Shown here one piece after another: positions 1 through 6,910 of a stretch of 15,481 bases of DNA. This DNA is from Chersky-267 sp034666965 (GTDB lineage Bacteria > Chloroflexota > Limnocylindria > Limnocylindrales > CSP1-4). The position numbers and the translations under genes were made by a program. The notes below the pieces were generated by a model that ran no database searches, was not told the origin of the DNA, and saw nothing but the letters and a program-made list of their open reading frames with translations. Location: NCBI GenBank assembly GCA_034666965.1, contig JAXDKT010000201.1, forward strand, positions 1 through 15,481. Reading direction: 5' to 3'. The first letter of the stretch is position 1, and every line of letters starts with the position of its first letter.

Positions 1-560
1 GCGATCGACCGCCGGACCACGGTCGCGACATCCTCGTCGGACAGTGGCTCGAGGCGCCACACCCGCAACCGGGACAGGAGGGCGCCGTTGACCTCGAAAT
101 AGGGGTTCTCGGTCGTGGCCCCGATGAGGGTCACGGTGCCGTCCTCGACGTGGGGCAGGAGCCCGTCCTGCTGGGCCTTGTTGAAGCGATGGATCTCGTC
201 GATGAACAGGATCGTCCGACCGCCGTCGATGGTCAGCCGCTCGCGGGCGGCGGCGACCGCGGCCCGGATGTCGGCGACGCCGCTCATGACCGCCGAGAGG
301 GTCGCGAACTGGGCCTTGACCTCGGCCGCGAGCAGCCTGGCCAGACTCGTCTTGCCGGTCCCCGGTGGACCCCACAGCAGGAGCGATCCGAGATAGCCCC
401 GCTCGACCGAGCGCCGGAGCGGCCCGCGCTCGCCCACGAGATGATCCTGGCCGACGAACTCCGACAGGTCCCCTGGGCGCATCCGGGCCGCGAGAGGCTG
501 GCGCCCGGGCGGCGGTTGGAACAGGGCGACCTGGTCGGGCGGAGGCTTTCGGCTCGGCAC
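1..560 (-). CDS. rarA: Replication-associated recombination protein A (RarA/MgsA AAA+ ATPase), N-terminal part, cut by left edge
   Basis: RarA is a clamp-loader-like AAA+ ATPase that acts on stalled replication forks, in the cytoplasm on DNA. The visible 186 codons are the N-terminal ~40% of a protein usually near 430-450 residues. Seen in order: a proline-rich start, the family block MRPGDLSEFVGQDHLVG (about residues 27-43), Walker A GPPGTGKT (64-71), the RarA-typical stretch around MSGVADIRAA (92-101), Walker B LFIDEIHRFNK (118-128) and the sensor-1 block GATTENPYFEVN. The lid and tetramerisation domains lie outside the window. I chose the GTG at 560 because the family homology begins just after it and a -10 element (TAGACT, 572-567) ends 6 bases upstream, predicting a leaderless mRNA. 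No Shine-Dalgarno precedes it. The gene starts 26 bases after the stop of the GGDEF/HD-GYP gene but appears to have its own promoter. Confidence in identity is very high. Confidence 0.95.
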   Translation of the reverse strand, partial: MPSRKPPPDQVALFQPPPGRQPLAARMRPGDLSEFVGQDHLVGERGPLRRSVERGYLGSLLLWGPPGTGKTSLARLLAAEVKAQFATLSAVMSGVADIRAAVAAARERLTIDGGRTILFIDEIHRFNKAQQDGLLPHVEDGTVTLIGATTENPYFEVNGALLSRLRVWRLEPLSDEDVATVVRRSI

Positions 561-566
561 CGAGCC

Positions 567-572
567 AGTCTA
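567..572 (-). promoter_or_regulatory. -10 element of a leaderless rarA promoter
   Basis: On the minus strand TAGACT occupies 572-567, followed by six bases and then the GTG start of rarA at 560. With the usual 6-7 base distance from -10 to the first transcribed base, transcription would begin at the start codon itself. No convincing -35 box is visible. The element lies in the 26-base gap after the upstream gene. Inferred from position and similarity to the other -10 boxes in the window. Confidence 0.6.
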
Positions 573-586
573 CGTCGGTCGGTCAG

Positions 587-2383
587 TCAGGCGACGCTGG
601 AGGCCGCCCACCATCGACGCACCGGTCGTGCGTCGCCCGGGAGCGGCGGATCGGCGGCGGTCTCGATCCCGTTGACGAACGTTGCGACCAGGCGAGGGTC
701 GAGCTGCGTGCCGGCGGCGGCGCGCAGGCGCTTGAGCGACTCGGCGACGGTCAGCGCCTTGCGATACGGCCGGGTCGTCGTCATGGCGCTGAAGGCATCG
801 GCGATGGCCACGATCCGGGCGACGAGCGGGATGTCCTCGCCGGCCAGCCCGTCGAGGTAGCCGGTGCCATCCCAGCGCTCGTGGTGATGACGGACCCCGG
901 CCCGCACGGTCTCGACGTCGGGCAGCGTTCGGACGATCGCGTCGCCCAGCCCGACGTGCTGCTTGACCACCGCGTACTCCTCGGGCGTCAGCGGGCCGGG
1001 CTTGCGCAGGATGCCGTCCGGGATGGCGATCTTGCCGACGTCGTGGAGCAGCCCGGCCAGCTCCACCGAGCGCCGTTCATCGGGTCCGAGACCGATCCGG
1101 TCGGCCAGGAAGACGGCGTAGCGGGCGACGTCCTCCGAGTGGCGCTTGGTGTAGCGGTCCTTGGTGTCGACGGCCAGGACCAGCCCGGTCAGGACGTCGA
1201 AGCTGGAGCGCTCCGCGGCGGCCATCTCGTCGGTGGTCAGGTTGGCCACCCGGACCCCGTTGCCGCCGCTGGCTTTGGCCTCGGTCAGGGCTCCGGTCGC
1301 AACGGCCAGCAGCTCGGTCGCGGCCTGACCGTTGGCCGGCGAATAGCACACGCCGCTGCTGACGGTGATCGGCAACCGCTCCGAGCCGGCGAACTGGAGG
1401 CTGAGCGCATCGACCACGGAGCGCAGGCGGTCGATGGCGGGCTCGAGGTCGTGGACGCAGCCGGGCGGGGCGACGACCAGGAACTCATCCGGTCCGAAGC
1501 GGCCCACGGTCGAGGCCTCGGACAGCTCGGTGGCGAGGACGCTGGCGACCTCGACCAGGGCTCGATCGCCGGCGACGTGCCCGTGGGTCTCATTGAGCAG
1601 CCGGAAGTTGTCGATGTCGATGAGGGCCACCCCGACCGTGGCGCCCGATTGGCGCGAGCCCTCGAGCAGGGTCGTCAGCTCGCCGACCGCGGTCCCGTGA
1701 TTGAGCAGCCCGGTCAACGCGTCCCGCCGGCTGGCTTCGAGCAGCTCGGCCGTCTTGCGCGTGAGACGGGCCTGGGCGGCCCGGAAGATGAGATAGATGA
1801 GGATGCCCAGGATGGCCGCAGCGCCGAGGGTCACCCGGACCACGTCTCCGCGGGCCGCCTCCACGGCGTCGACGATCGGCGTGGCATCGCGATAGATCTC
1901 GAAGACGGCCGGGATCGTCCCATCGAGCTCGATCGGGATGTACTCCTCGAGGACCTTGGTCCCGGGCGGAAGCGCCGATGTCGCGGCCTCGCCATTGCCG
2001 GCGTCCTCGATCGTCGACGCCGTTGCCCGCCCGGCGATCGCGTCATCGATCTCGTCGTCGGCCCCGAGGAATTTGAGTCGAAGGTCGGACCGCTCGCTGT
2101 ACAGCACCGTCCCGTCGGGCCTCCAGATCTTCACGTGGACGATGCCGGCGGCGTCGCCCTCGGTCGAGCGATCGACGATGGCGGCGATCTGGTGCTCGAT
2201 CTCCGCGACCCGGGTCGGATCGACGCCGGACGTGCGCAGGTCATCCGTGGTCAGACTGGAGGTGAACGCCCGCACGAGCGACACGTCCGCGGTGACCGAC
2301 GAGTCGATCGCGGCTTTGGTCAGGCGATCCGAGACGATCGAAACCAGGGCGAAGGCCGTCGTCGCCACGAGCGACAGGCTCAC
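587..2383 (-). CDS. Membrane sensor with extracytoplasmic domain, degenerate GGDEF (GPDEF) and HD-GYP domain
   Basis: A likely c-di-GMP-related signalling protein of the inner membrane. Numbering from the GTG at 2383: the rest of a first membrane helix (1-18), an extracytoplasmic region of about 165 residues with a Cache/PAS-like block IWRPDGTVLYSERSD (86-100), a second helix (about 185-202), a GGDEF domain (about 216-378, with DALTGLLN and DIDNF), and an HD-GYP domain (about 393-575) with HD at 447-448, HHHERWDG at 499-506 and a later metal-binding Asp near 529. The cyclase signature reads GPDEF (297-301), so cyclase activity is doubtful. The GYP triad reads GYL (508-510). Metal ligands of the HD domain look intact, so c-di-GMP phosphodiesterase activity is the likeliest output. 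The start is uncertain: the first membrane helix continues upstream (frame open to 2443) but no ATG, GTG or TTG lies there; ATC at 2437 or CTG at 2404 are the only options in frame. The 150 bases up to the next gene hold no gene that I can see. Confidence 0.85.
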   Translation of the reverse strand: MSLSLVATTAFALVSIVSDRLTKAAIDSSVTADVSLVRAFTSSLTTDDLRTSGVDPTRVAEIEHQIAAIVDRSTEGDAAGIVHVKIWRPDGTVLYSERSDLRLKFLGADDEIDDAIAGRATASTIEDAGNGEAATSALPPGTKVLEEYIPIELDGTIPAVFEIYRDATPIVDAVEAARGDVVRVTLGAAAILGILIYLIFRAAQARLTRKTAELLEASRRDALTGLLNHGTAVGELTTLLEGSRQSGATVGVALIDIDNFRLLNETHGHVAGDRALVEVASVLATELSEASTVGRFGPDEFLVVAPPGCVHDLEPAIDRLRSVVDALSLQFAGSERLPITVSSGVCYSPANGQAATELLAVATGALTEAKASGGNGVRVANLTTDEMAAAERSSFDVLTGLVLAVDTKDRYTKRHSEDVARYAVFLADRIGLGPDERRSVELAGLLHDVGKIAIPDGILRKPGPLTPEEYAVVKQHVGLGDAIVRTLPDVETVRAGVRHHHERWDGTGYLDGLAGEDIPLVARIVAIADAFSAMTTTRPYRKALTVAESLKRLRAAAGTQLDPRLVATFVNGIETAADPPLPGDARPVRRWWAASSVA

Positions 2384-2593
2384 GCCCAGGACGAACAGGA
2401 GCAGGGTCGACCGGCTGCGGACTGGCTGGCGTTCGATCGGAGGTCACCTGGACGCGTCGAATGAATTCGGAGGCGACCGTAGGATCGATTGGGGAGCGTG
2501 TCGATAGGCCGTTCGGGGGATGCCGGGCAGCCCGTCCGGCGAGATCCGGGCTAGCCCGTCTTGAGGATGGCCCGCCCCGAGCGAGGTCCGAAG

Positions 2594-2944
2594 TCAGATC
2601 CGGATGATCCCCAGGAGGTCGATCGCGAAGAAGAGCAGGATCATGATCCCGATGATCCCGCTCGCGACAGTGACGATTCGCCGGACGTCGGACACGACGT
2701 AGGCGTATTCCTGGGCCGCCTCGGCGGCGAACGCGCTCGACGTCTGGCGGGAGCGGGTTCGAGCCGCTGGCGCGCTCCGGACCGGCTCGGCGCCGATGGC
2801 GGGCGTCGACTCGCTGGCGGTGGCGACGTCATCGGCCCCGGTTGCGGCTCTCGCGGACCGGTCGACGACCGGTCGCGGACCGGAGCGCTGAATCGCCCGG
2901 CGCTGGCCGGGGCGGCGCGTGGCTCCGCGGGCTCGCTTGGCCAT
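2594..2944 (-). CDS. Small protein with basic disordered N-terminus and C-terminal membrane anchor, unknown function
   Basis: A 116-residue protein that I do not assign to a family. Residues 1-35 are rich in Arg, Lys and Gly (six basic residues in the first 11), residues 36-75 are Ala/Ser/Thr/Pro-rich and look disordered, residues 70-90 could form an amphipathic helix, and residues 90-113 are one long hydrophobic segment (IVTVASGIIGIMILLFFAID within it) followed by only a few residues. This is a tail-anchored layout with the basic part in the cytoplasm, possibly touching nucleic acid or lipid heads. The ATG at 2944 is chosen because the lysine/arginine-rich start follows it and a GGAGG lies 12 bases upstream, a rather long spacing. 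A divergent promoter (-10 at 3017-3012) precedes it. It is divergently paired with the DUF4446 gene, which also carries a single membrane helix. Real gene likely; function unknown. Confidence 0.65.
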   Translation of the reverse strand: MAKRARGATRRPGQRRAIQRSGPRPVVDRSARAATGADDVATASESTPAIGAEPVRSAPAARTRSRQTSSAFAAEAAQEYAYVVSDVRRIVTVASGIIGIMILLFFAIDLLGIIRI

Positions 2945-3011
2945 CGACTCGGTGGTCCTCCGCAGGCTGGTGGAACGGGCCAGGGTTCGTCCGGGTGGGC
3001 CGTCGGCGGAG

Positions 3012-3020
3012 AGGATAGCA
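3012..3020 (-). promoter_or_regulatory. Extended -10 promoter for the tail-anchored small protein gene
   Basis: On the minus strand TGC-TATCCT runs from 3020 to 3012, a good extended -10 in a G+C-rich background. It predicts a start of transcription near 3005 and a leader of about 60 bases before the ATG at 2944. No clear -35 is seen. It stands back-to-back with the plus-strand promoter at 3053-3061. Confidence 0.55.
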
Positions 3021-3052
3021 TCCGTCCGATCGGTCGCCCCGCCGGACCCACC

Positions 3053-3061
3053 TGCTAGACT
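3053..3061 (+). promoter_or_regulatory. Extended -10 promoter for the DUF4446 gene
   Basis: TGC-TAGACT (TG at 3053-3054, hexamer 3056-3061) predicts transcription from about 3068 and a leader of about 20 bases containing GGAGG (3075-3079), 9 bases before the GTG at 3089. The hexamer is identical to those in front of rarA and of the four-helix membrane protein. No -35 recognised. Confidence 0.6.
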
Positions 3062-3088
3062 TCGGGACCCCGCCGGAGGCCGCTCAAC

Positions 3089-3631
3089 GTGACCGCGTTC
3101 ATCCAGGACAACCTCACCGCCGTCGTCGGGCTGGTGATCGTCGTCCTCGTCGTCGCCCTGGTCATGGCCCTGGCCGGGTGGCGCCGGGCGATGGCCGTCG
3201 ACCGCCACCTCCAGGCGCTCACCCGCGGCGAGGACGGTCGCAGCCTCCAGGGCGTCCTCGAAGCCCACCTGGGACGGGTGGTCGAGGTGGCCGACGCGGT
3301 GGACGATCTGATCGGCCGGACGAGCGCCCTCGAGACCCGCGGCCGCAAGGCATTCCAGCGGATCGGTCTCGTCCGGTTCAATCCGTTCGAGGACACCGGC
3401 AGCAATCAGAGCTTCGCGCTGGCCCTGCTCGACGCCGACGGCGACGGCATCGTGATCAGCAGCCTGCATGCCCGCGGTGGGACCAGGATCTACGCCAAGG
3501 CGATCGCGGCGGGCCGACCCGAGGCGGCCCTTTCGGACGAGGAGACCGAGGCGCTGGCGCTCGCCCGGGGCACGCCTGCGGGCCGGGTCGCGCTGGCCGA
3601 GCGCGCTACGGCCGGGGTCGGCGGGCGCTGA
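3089..3631 (+). CDS. DUF4446 family membrane-anchored protein
   Basis: A 180-residue protein of the DUF4446 family, whose biochemical role is not established. Residues 8-30 form one strongly hydrophobic helix (VVGLVIVVLVVALVMALAG), so the protein is anchored at its N-terminus with the rest probably in the cytoplasm. Residues 35-90 are helical, coiled-coil-like. The family signature covers about 91-137: RIGLVRFNPFEDTGSNQSFA, then LALLDADGDGIVISSLHARG and GTRIYAK. The length and layout fit the family. The GTG start is supported by GGAGG nine bases upstream and by an extended -10 promoter at 3053-3061. Its divergent neighbour is another small single-helix membrane protein; the helicase-nuclease gene downstream has its own promoter. 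From family knowledge, relatives often sit near chromosome partitioning genes in Firmicutes; no such genes are here. Confidence 0.88.
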   Translation: MTAFIQDNLTAVVGLVIVVLVVALVMALAGWRRAMAVDRHLQALTRGEDGRSLQGVLEAHLGRVVEVADAVDDLIGRTSALETRGRKAFQRIGLVRFNPFEDTGSNQSFALALLDADGDGIVISSLHARGGTRIYAKAIAAGRPEAALSDEETEALALARGTPAGRVALAERATAGVGGR

Positions 3632-3640
3632 TCGGCTGGT

Positions 3641-3661
3641 CGTGACGGGCAAGCTGTCACG
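3641..3661. repeat. Inverted repeat (6-base arms) in the helicase promoter region
   Basis: CGTGAC (3641-3646) and GTCACG (3656-3661) are perfect inverted arms around a 9-base centre. The site lies 9 bases after the DUF4446 stop and where the -35 region of the helicase promoter (-10 at 3671-3676) should be. It could be an operator for a dimeric regulator or a weak terminator hairpin; no T-tract follows it. It does not resemble a LexA box that I know. Confidence 0.4.
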
Positions 3662-3667
3662 GTTGGG

Positions 3668-3676
3668 TGCCATCCT
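3668..3676 (+). promoter_or_regulatory. Extended -10 of a leaderless promoter for the helicase-nuclease gene
   Basis: TGC-CATCCT (TG 3668-3669, hexamer 3671-3676) ends exactly six bases before the ATG at 3683. This spacing puts the first transcribed base at the start codon, so no Shine-Dalgarno leader is expected, and none is present. This supports the choice of ATG 3683. Confidence 0.55.
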
Positions 3677-3682
3677 GCGGTC

Positions 3683-6600
3683 ATGCCCCCTGCCACCCGA
3701 ACCGGCTCTCGACGAGGTTCCGTTCGCCGGACGATGAGCCGGCCGGTCCGGCCGCGCCGGTCACGGCCCCTGGAACAGATTCCGGTCTGGTCGGAGGCCG
3801 TGGATCGTGCGCCGACTGTCCTCGATGACGTGGCCGGTCCGGGCGGTCTCTCGGCCCTCCTCGGAGGGCTCAACACGGAGCAGCGTCGGGCGGTGACCCA
3901 CGACCAGGGTCCGCTCCTGGTCGTGGCCGGGGCGGGGACCGGCAAGACTCAAGTGGTCACCCGCCGGATTGCCTGGCTGATTGCCACCCGCCGGGCCCGG
4001 CCCTCGGAGATCCTGGCCCTGACCTTCACCGACAAGGCGGCCGCGGAGATGCAGGTCCGGGTCGACCAGCTCGTCCCGTACGGCTACACCGACACGGCGA
4101 TCTCCACGTTCCACGCGTTCGGGGACCGGCTCATCCGCGAGTACGCCCTGGAGCTCGGCCTGGCGCCCGACGTCCGCGTCCTGGCCCGCCCGGACGTGGT
4201 GATCTTCCTGCGCGAGCGGCTGTTCGAGCTCGAGCTCGATCGCTTCCGCCCCCTGGCCGACCCCACCCGCTTCCTGGCGGCCCTGGCGACCCACTTCAGC
4301 CGGCTCAAGGACGAGGACATCGACCCGGCGACCTACCTGGCCCACGCGGATGGCCAGATCGGGCAGGCGGACCTTCTCACCGCGCTCGCCGCCCGGGACG
4401 GCGCCGCGGACGAGTCTCGGGAGCAGGCCGCGGCGGCGGTCGAGTCGGCGGCCGAGGGACTGGAGCTGGCGCGGGCCTATGCGCGCTACCAGGCGCTCCT
4501 CAGCGCCGCCGGCTTCATCGACTTCGGCGATCAGGTCGCCCTCGCGCTGCGTCTGCTGCGCGAGTCGCCCGCGGCTCGGACGGAGATTCGTAACCGGTAC
4601 CGGTACGTCCTCGTGGACGAATTCCAGGACACCAACCGGTCCCAGGCCGAGCTCGTCGAGCTGGTCGCCGGTCCCGGCCGCAACCTGACCGTCGTCGGTG
4701 ATGACGATCAGTCGATCTACCGCTTCCGCGGTGCTGCGATGAGCAACCTGCTCGAGTTCCGGGATCGCCGGCCGGCGGCCCGCACCGTGGTCCTGCGCCG
4801 GAACTACCGCTCCCGGTCGGGCATCCTGACGGCCAGCCACCGTCTGATCCGGTTCAACGACCCTGACCGGCTCGAGGCCCGGGCCGGGATCGACAAGCGG
4901 CTGCGGGCGCAGCGGCCCGAGCCGCCGGCCGGCCGACGTCCCCCCGCGGTGCGCCACGAGGCCTTCGCCACGGGCTCGGACGAGGCCGATTGGGTCGCCC
5001 GCGAGATCGGCGGACGGATCCTGGCCGGTGCCGCACCGCGCGACCACGCCGTCCTGGTGCGCTCCAACGCCGAGGCCGACGCGGTCCTGCGCAGTCTCAA
5101 CGTGGCCGGTCTCCCGTGGCGCTTCTCGGGGAGCTCGGGTCTGTACGCCCGACCCGAGATCCGCCTGCTGCTGGCCTTCCTGCGGGCGGTCGTCGACCTG
5201 GACTCGAGCGTCGATGTCTACGCGCTGGCGGCGTCCGAGGTCTATGGCCTCGGGGGTGAGGACCTGACCGCGATCGTGTCCAGCGCGAGACGTCGCAACC
5301 GGCCCGTCTGGAGCGTTCTCGAGGAGCTGGACCGCCAGCCCGGTCTGCTTCGGGTCGCGACCGCCACCCGCTTGGCGGTCAGTCGGATCGTGGCCGACCT
5401 GCGGCGCTACGCGGGGCTGGCCCACAGCCGGTCCGCGGGCGAGTTGCTGTATGCGTTCCTGCGGGACTCAGGGCTGCTGGCCCGCCTGGCCGCGGGTGGG
5501 GCGACATCCGAGGAGACTCTGAGCAACATCGCCCGTTTCTTCGACATCGTGCGCAATCAGTCGGCCCTGCTGACCGACGATCGTCCGTCATTCCTGGTCG
5601 GTCACCTCCAGACGTTGATCGAGGCCGGCGACGATCCGCCCACGGCCGAGCTCGACGGGGACGTCGATGCGGTTGCCGTAGTCACCGTTCACAAGGCCAA
5701 GGGCCTGGAGTTCCCGACGGTGTTCATGGTGGGCCTGGTCGACGGGCGCTTTCCGGCCGCGAATCGGCGTACCGCGCTGGCCGTCCCCGCGGAGCTCCTG
5801 GCTCGCGGCCCGGTCGCGGGCGACGCCCACCTGCGCGAGGAGCGTCGCCTGTTCTACGTCGGGATGACCCGCGCCCGGGACGAGCTGATCCTGACCAGTG
5901 CCGCGGACTACGGGGGACGACGCGCTCGACGGGTATCGCCGTTCGTGCTCGAGGCGCTCGACCTGCCCGGCCTGGAGGCGGGTGGAACGCGCGGTCCTGC
6001 GACGGCCTCGCTCGAGCGGCTGGCCTCGTTCGGGGGCGCGGATCGGCCGGTCGTTCCCCGGCGGCCGGGCAGCGAGCCGTTGTCGTTGAGCTTCTACCAG
6101 GTCGACGACTACCTGACCTGCCCGCTCAAGTACAAGTACGGGCACGTCGTCCGGCTCCCGGTCGCGCCGCATCACTCGCTCGTCTACGGTGCCGCTCTGC
6201 ACCGAGCGGTCCAGGAGTTCCACCGGCGCCAGGGGCACGGCGAGATCATGGCCGAGGCGGACCTCGAGGCGGCATTCGTGGCCGCGTGGACGAACGAGGG
6301 GTTCCTGACCCGCGAGCACGAGGAGGCCCGATTGACCGCCGGCAAGGCGGCGCTGCGCCGCTTCCGCGCCGACCAGCTCCGGCCAGGGAGCGTGGTCCCG
6401 ACCTACGTCGAGCGCGACTTCTCGTTCGTCCTCGATGGCGACCGCGTCCGTGGCCGTTGGGATCGGGTCGATATCGAGCCGATCGCGGCTGGTTCCGACG
6501 AGGAAGCAGCGCCGCCGGTCGAGCCCCGGATGCCGACCGCCGACGTGGTCGAGCCGACCCTGGCCCTGTTGCCCCGCGAGCGGGTCACGATCACCGACTA

Positions 6601-6910
6601 CAAGTCGAGCGACGTGCGCGACCCGCTCAAGGCGCGCCAGCGGGCTCGCGAGTCGCTCCAGCTGACCATCTACGCGATGGGATATGAAGCGATGACCGGC
6701 CGATTGCCGGATGCGGTCCAGCTCCACTTCCTGGAGACCGGACTGGTCGGGCGGGCGGTGGTCGATGCCAAGCGCCTGGCCAGGGGACGAGCGTCGATCG
6801 CCACGGCCGCCACGGGGATTCGCGCCGGCGCGTTCGAACCCAGTCCGAACACCCTGGCCTGCGGCTACTGTCCGTTCCGCGCCATCTGCCCGGCGAGTGT
6901 TGCCCGGTGA
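3683..6910 (+). CDS. UvrD/PcrA-type DNA helicase fused to a PD-(D/E)XK nuclease with Fe-S cluster motif (AdnA/AdnB or AddB-like)
   Basis: An ATP-dependent DNA helicase-nuclease of 1075 residues, the size and domain order of AdnA/AdnB subunits that resect double-strand breaks. Seen: superfamily-1 motor with Walker A GAGTGKT (83-89), the motif ALTFTDKAAAEMQ shortly after, Walker B VDEFQDT (311-317), motif III GDDDQSIYRFRGA (339-351), arginine block RNYRSR, motif V VHKAKGLEF (669-677) and motif VI RRLFYVGMTRARD (721-733). The C-terminal nuclease (about 800-1075) has H840 in GAALHRAV, D927 in GRWDRVD, D972-Y-K974 in TDYKSS and the following QLTIYAMGY helix: all catalytic residues are present. C813, C1060, C1063 and C1069 (C...CX2CX5C) match the 4Fe-4S clasp of AddB/Cas4-type nucleases. 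The first ~60 residues are basic and low complexity. Its start is set by the leaderless promoter. The HAD gene downstream overlaps it by 4 bases. Whether it acts alone or with an unlinked partner cannot be seen here. Confidence 0.93.
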   Translation: MPPATRTGSRRGSVRRTMSRPVRPRRSRPLEQIPVWSEAVDRAPTVLDDVAGPGGLSALLGGLNTEQRRAVTHDQGPLLVVAGAGTGKTQVVTRRIAWLIATRRARPSEILALTFTDKAAAEMQVRVDQLVPYGYTDTAISTFHAFGDRLIREYALELGLAPDVRVLARPDVVIFLRERLFELELDRFRPLADPTRFLAALATHFSRLKDEDIDPATYLAHADGQIGQADLLTALAARDGAADESREQAAAAVESAAEGLELARAYARYQALLSAAGFIDFGDQVALALRLLRESPAARTEIRNRYRYVLVDEFQDTNRSQAELVELVAGPGRNLTVVGDDDQSIYRFRGAAMSNLLEFRDRRPAARTVVLRRNYRSRSGILTASHRLIRFNDPDRLEARAGIDKRLRAQRPEPPAGRRPPAVRHEAFATGSDEADWVAREIGGRILAGAAPRDHAVLVRSNAEADAVLRSLNVAGLPWRFSGSSGLYARPEIRLLLAFLRAVVDLDSSVDVYALAASEVYGLGGEDLTAIVSSARRRNRPVWSVLEELDRQPGLLRVATATRLAVSRIVADLRRYAGLAHSRSAGELLYAFLRDSGLLARLAAGGATSEETLSNIARFFDIVRNQSALLTDDRPSFLVGHLQTLIEAGDDPPTAELDGDVDAVAVVTVHKAKGLEFPTVFMVGLVDGRFPAANRRTALAVPAELLARGPVAGDAHLREERRLFYVGMTRARDELILTSAADYGGRRARRVSPFVLEALDLPGLEAGGTRGPATASLERLASFGGADRPVVPRRPGSEPLSLSFYQVDDYLTCPLKYKYGHVVRLPVAPHHSLVYGAALHRAVQEFHRRQGHGEIMAEADLEAAFVAAWTNEGFLTREHEEARLTAGKAALRRFRADQLRPGSVVPTYVERDFSFVLDGDRVRGRWDRVDIEPIAAGSDEEAAPPVEPRMPTADVVEPTLALLPRERVTITDYKSSDVRDPLKARQRARESLQLTIYAMGYEAMTGRLPDAVQLHFLETGLVGRAVVDAKRLARGRASIATAATGIRAGAFEPSPNTLACGYCPFRAICPASVAR

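Noticed and set aside
365..2464. 699-residue open frame on the plus strand
   Set aside because: It lies antisense to the GGDEF/HD-GYP and rarA genes, is rich in Arg, Gly, Asp and Gln without any domain, and is explained by third-position G+C bias.
2945..3673. Longer N-terminus for the tail-anchored protein (up to 359 residues)
   Set aside because: The upstream part is antisense to the DUF4446 gene and runs through the divergent promoter region; ATG 2944 starts a coherent small protein.
3761..5425. 554-residue open frame on the minus strand
   Set aside because: Antisense to the helicase motor domain, whose motifs are unmistakable; composition is that of a shadow frame.
5588..6727. 379-residue open frame on the minus strand
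   Set aside because: Antisense to the nuclease half of the helicase-nuclease; shadow composition.
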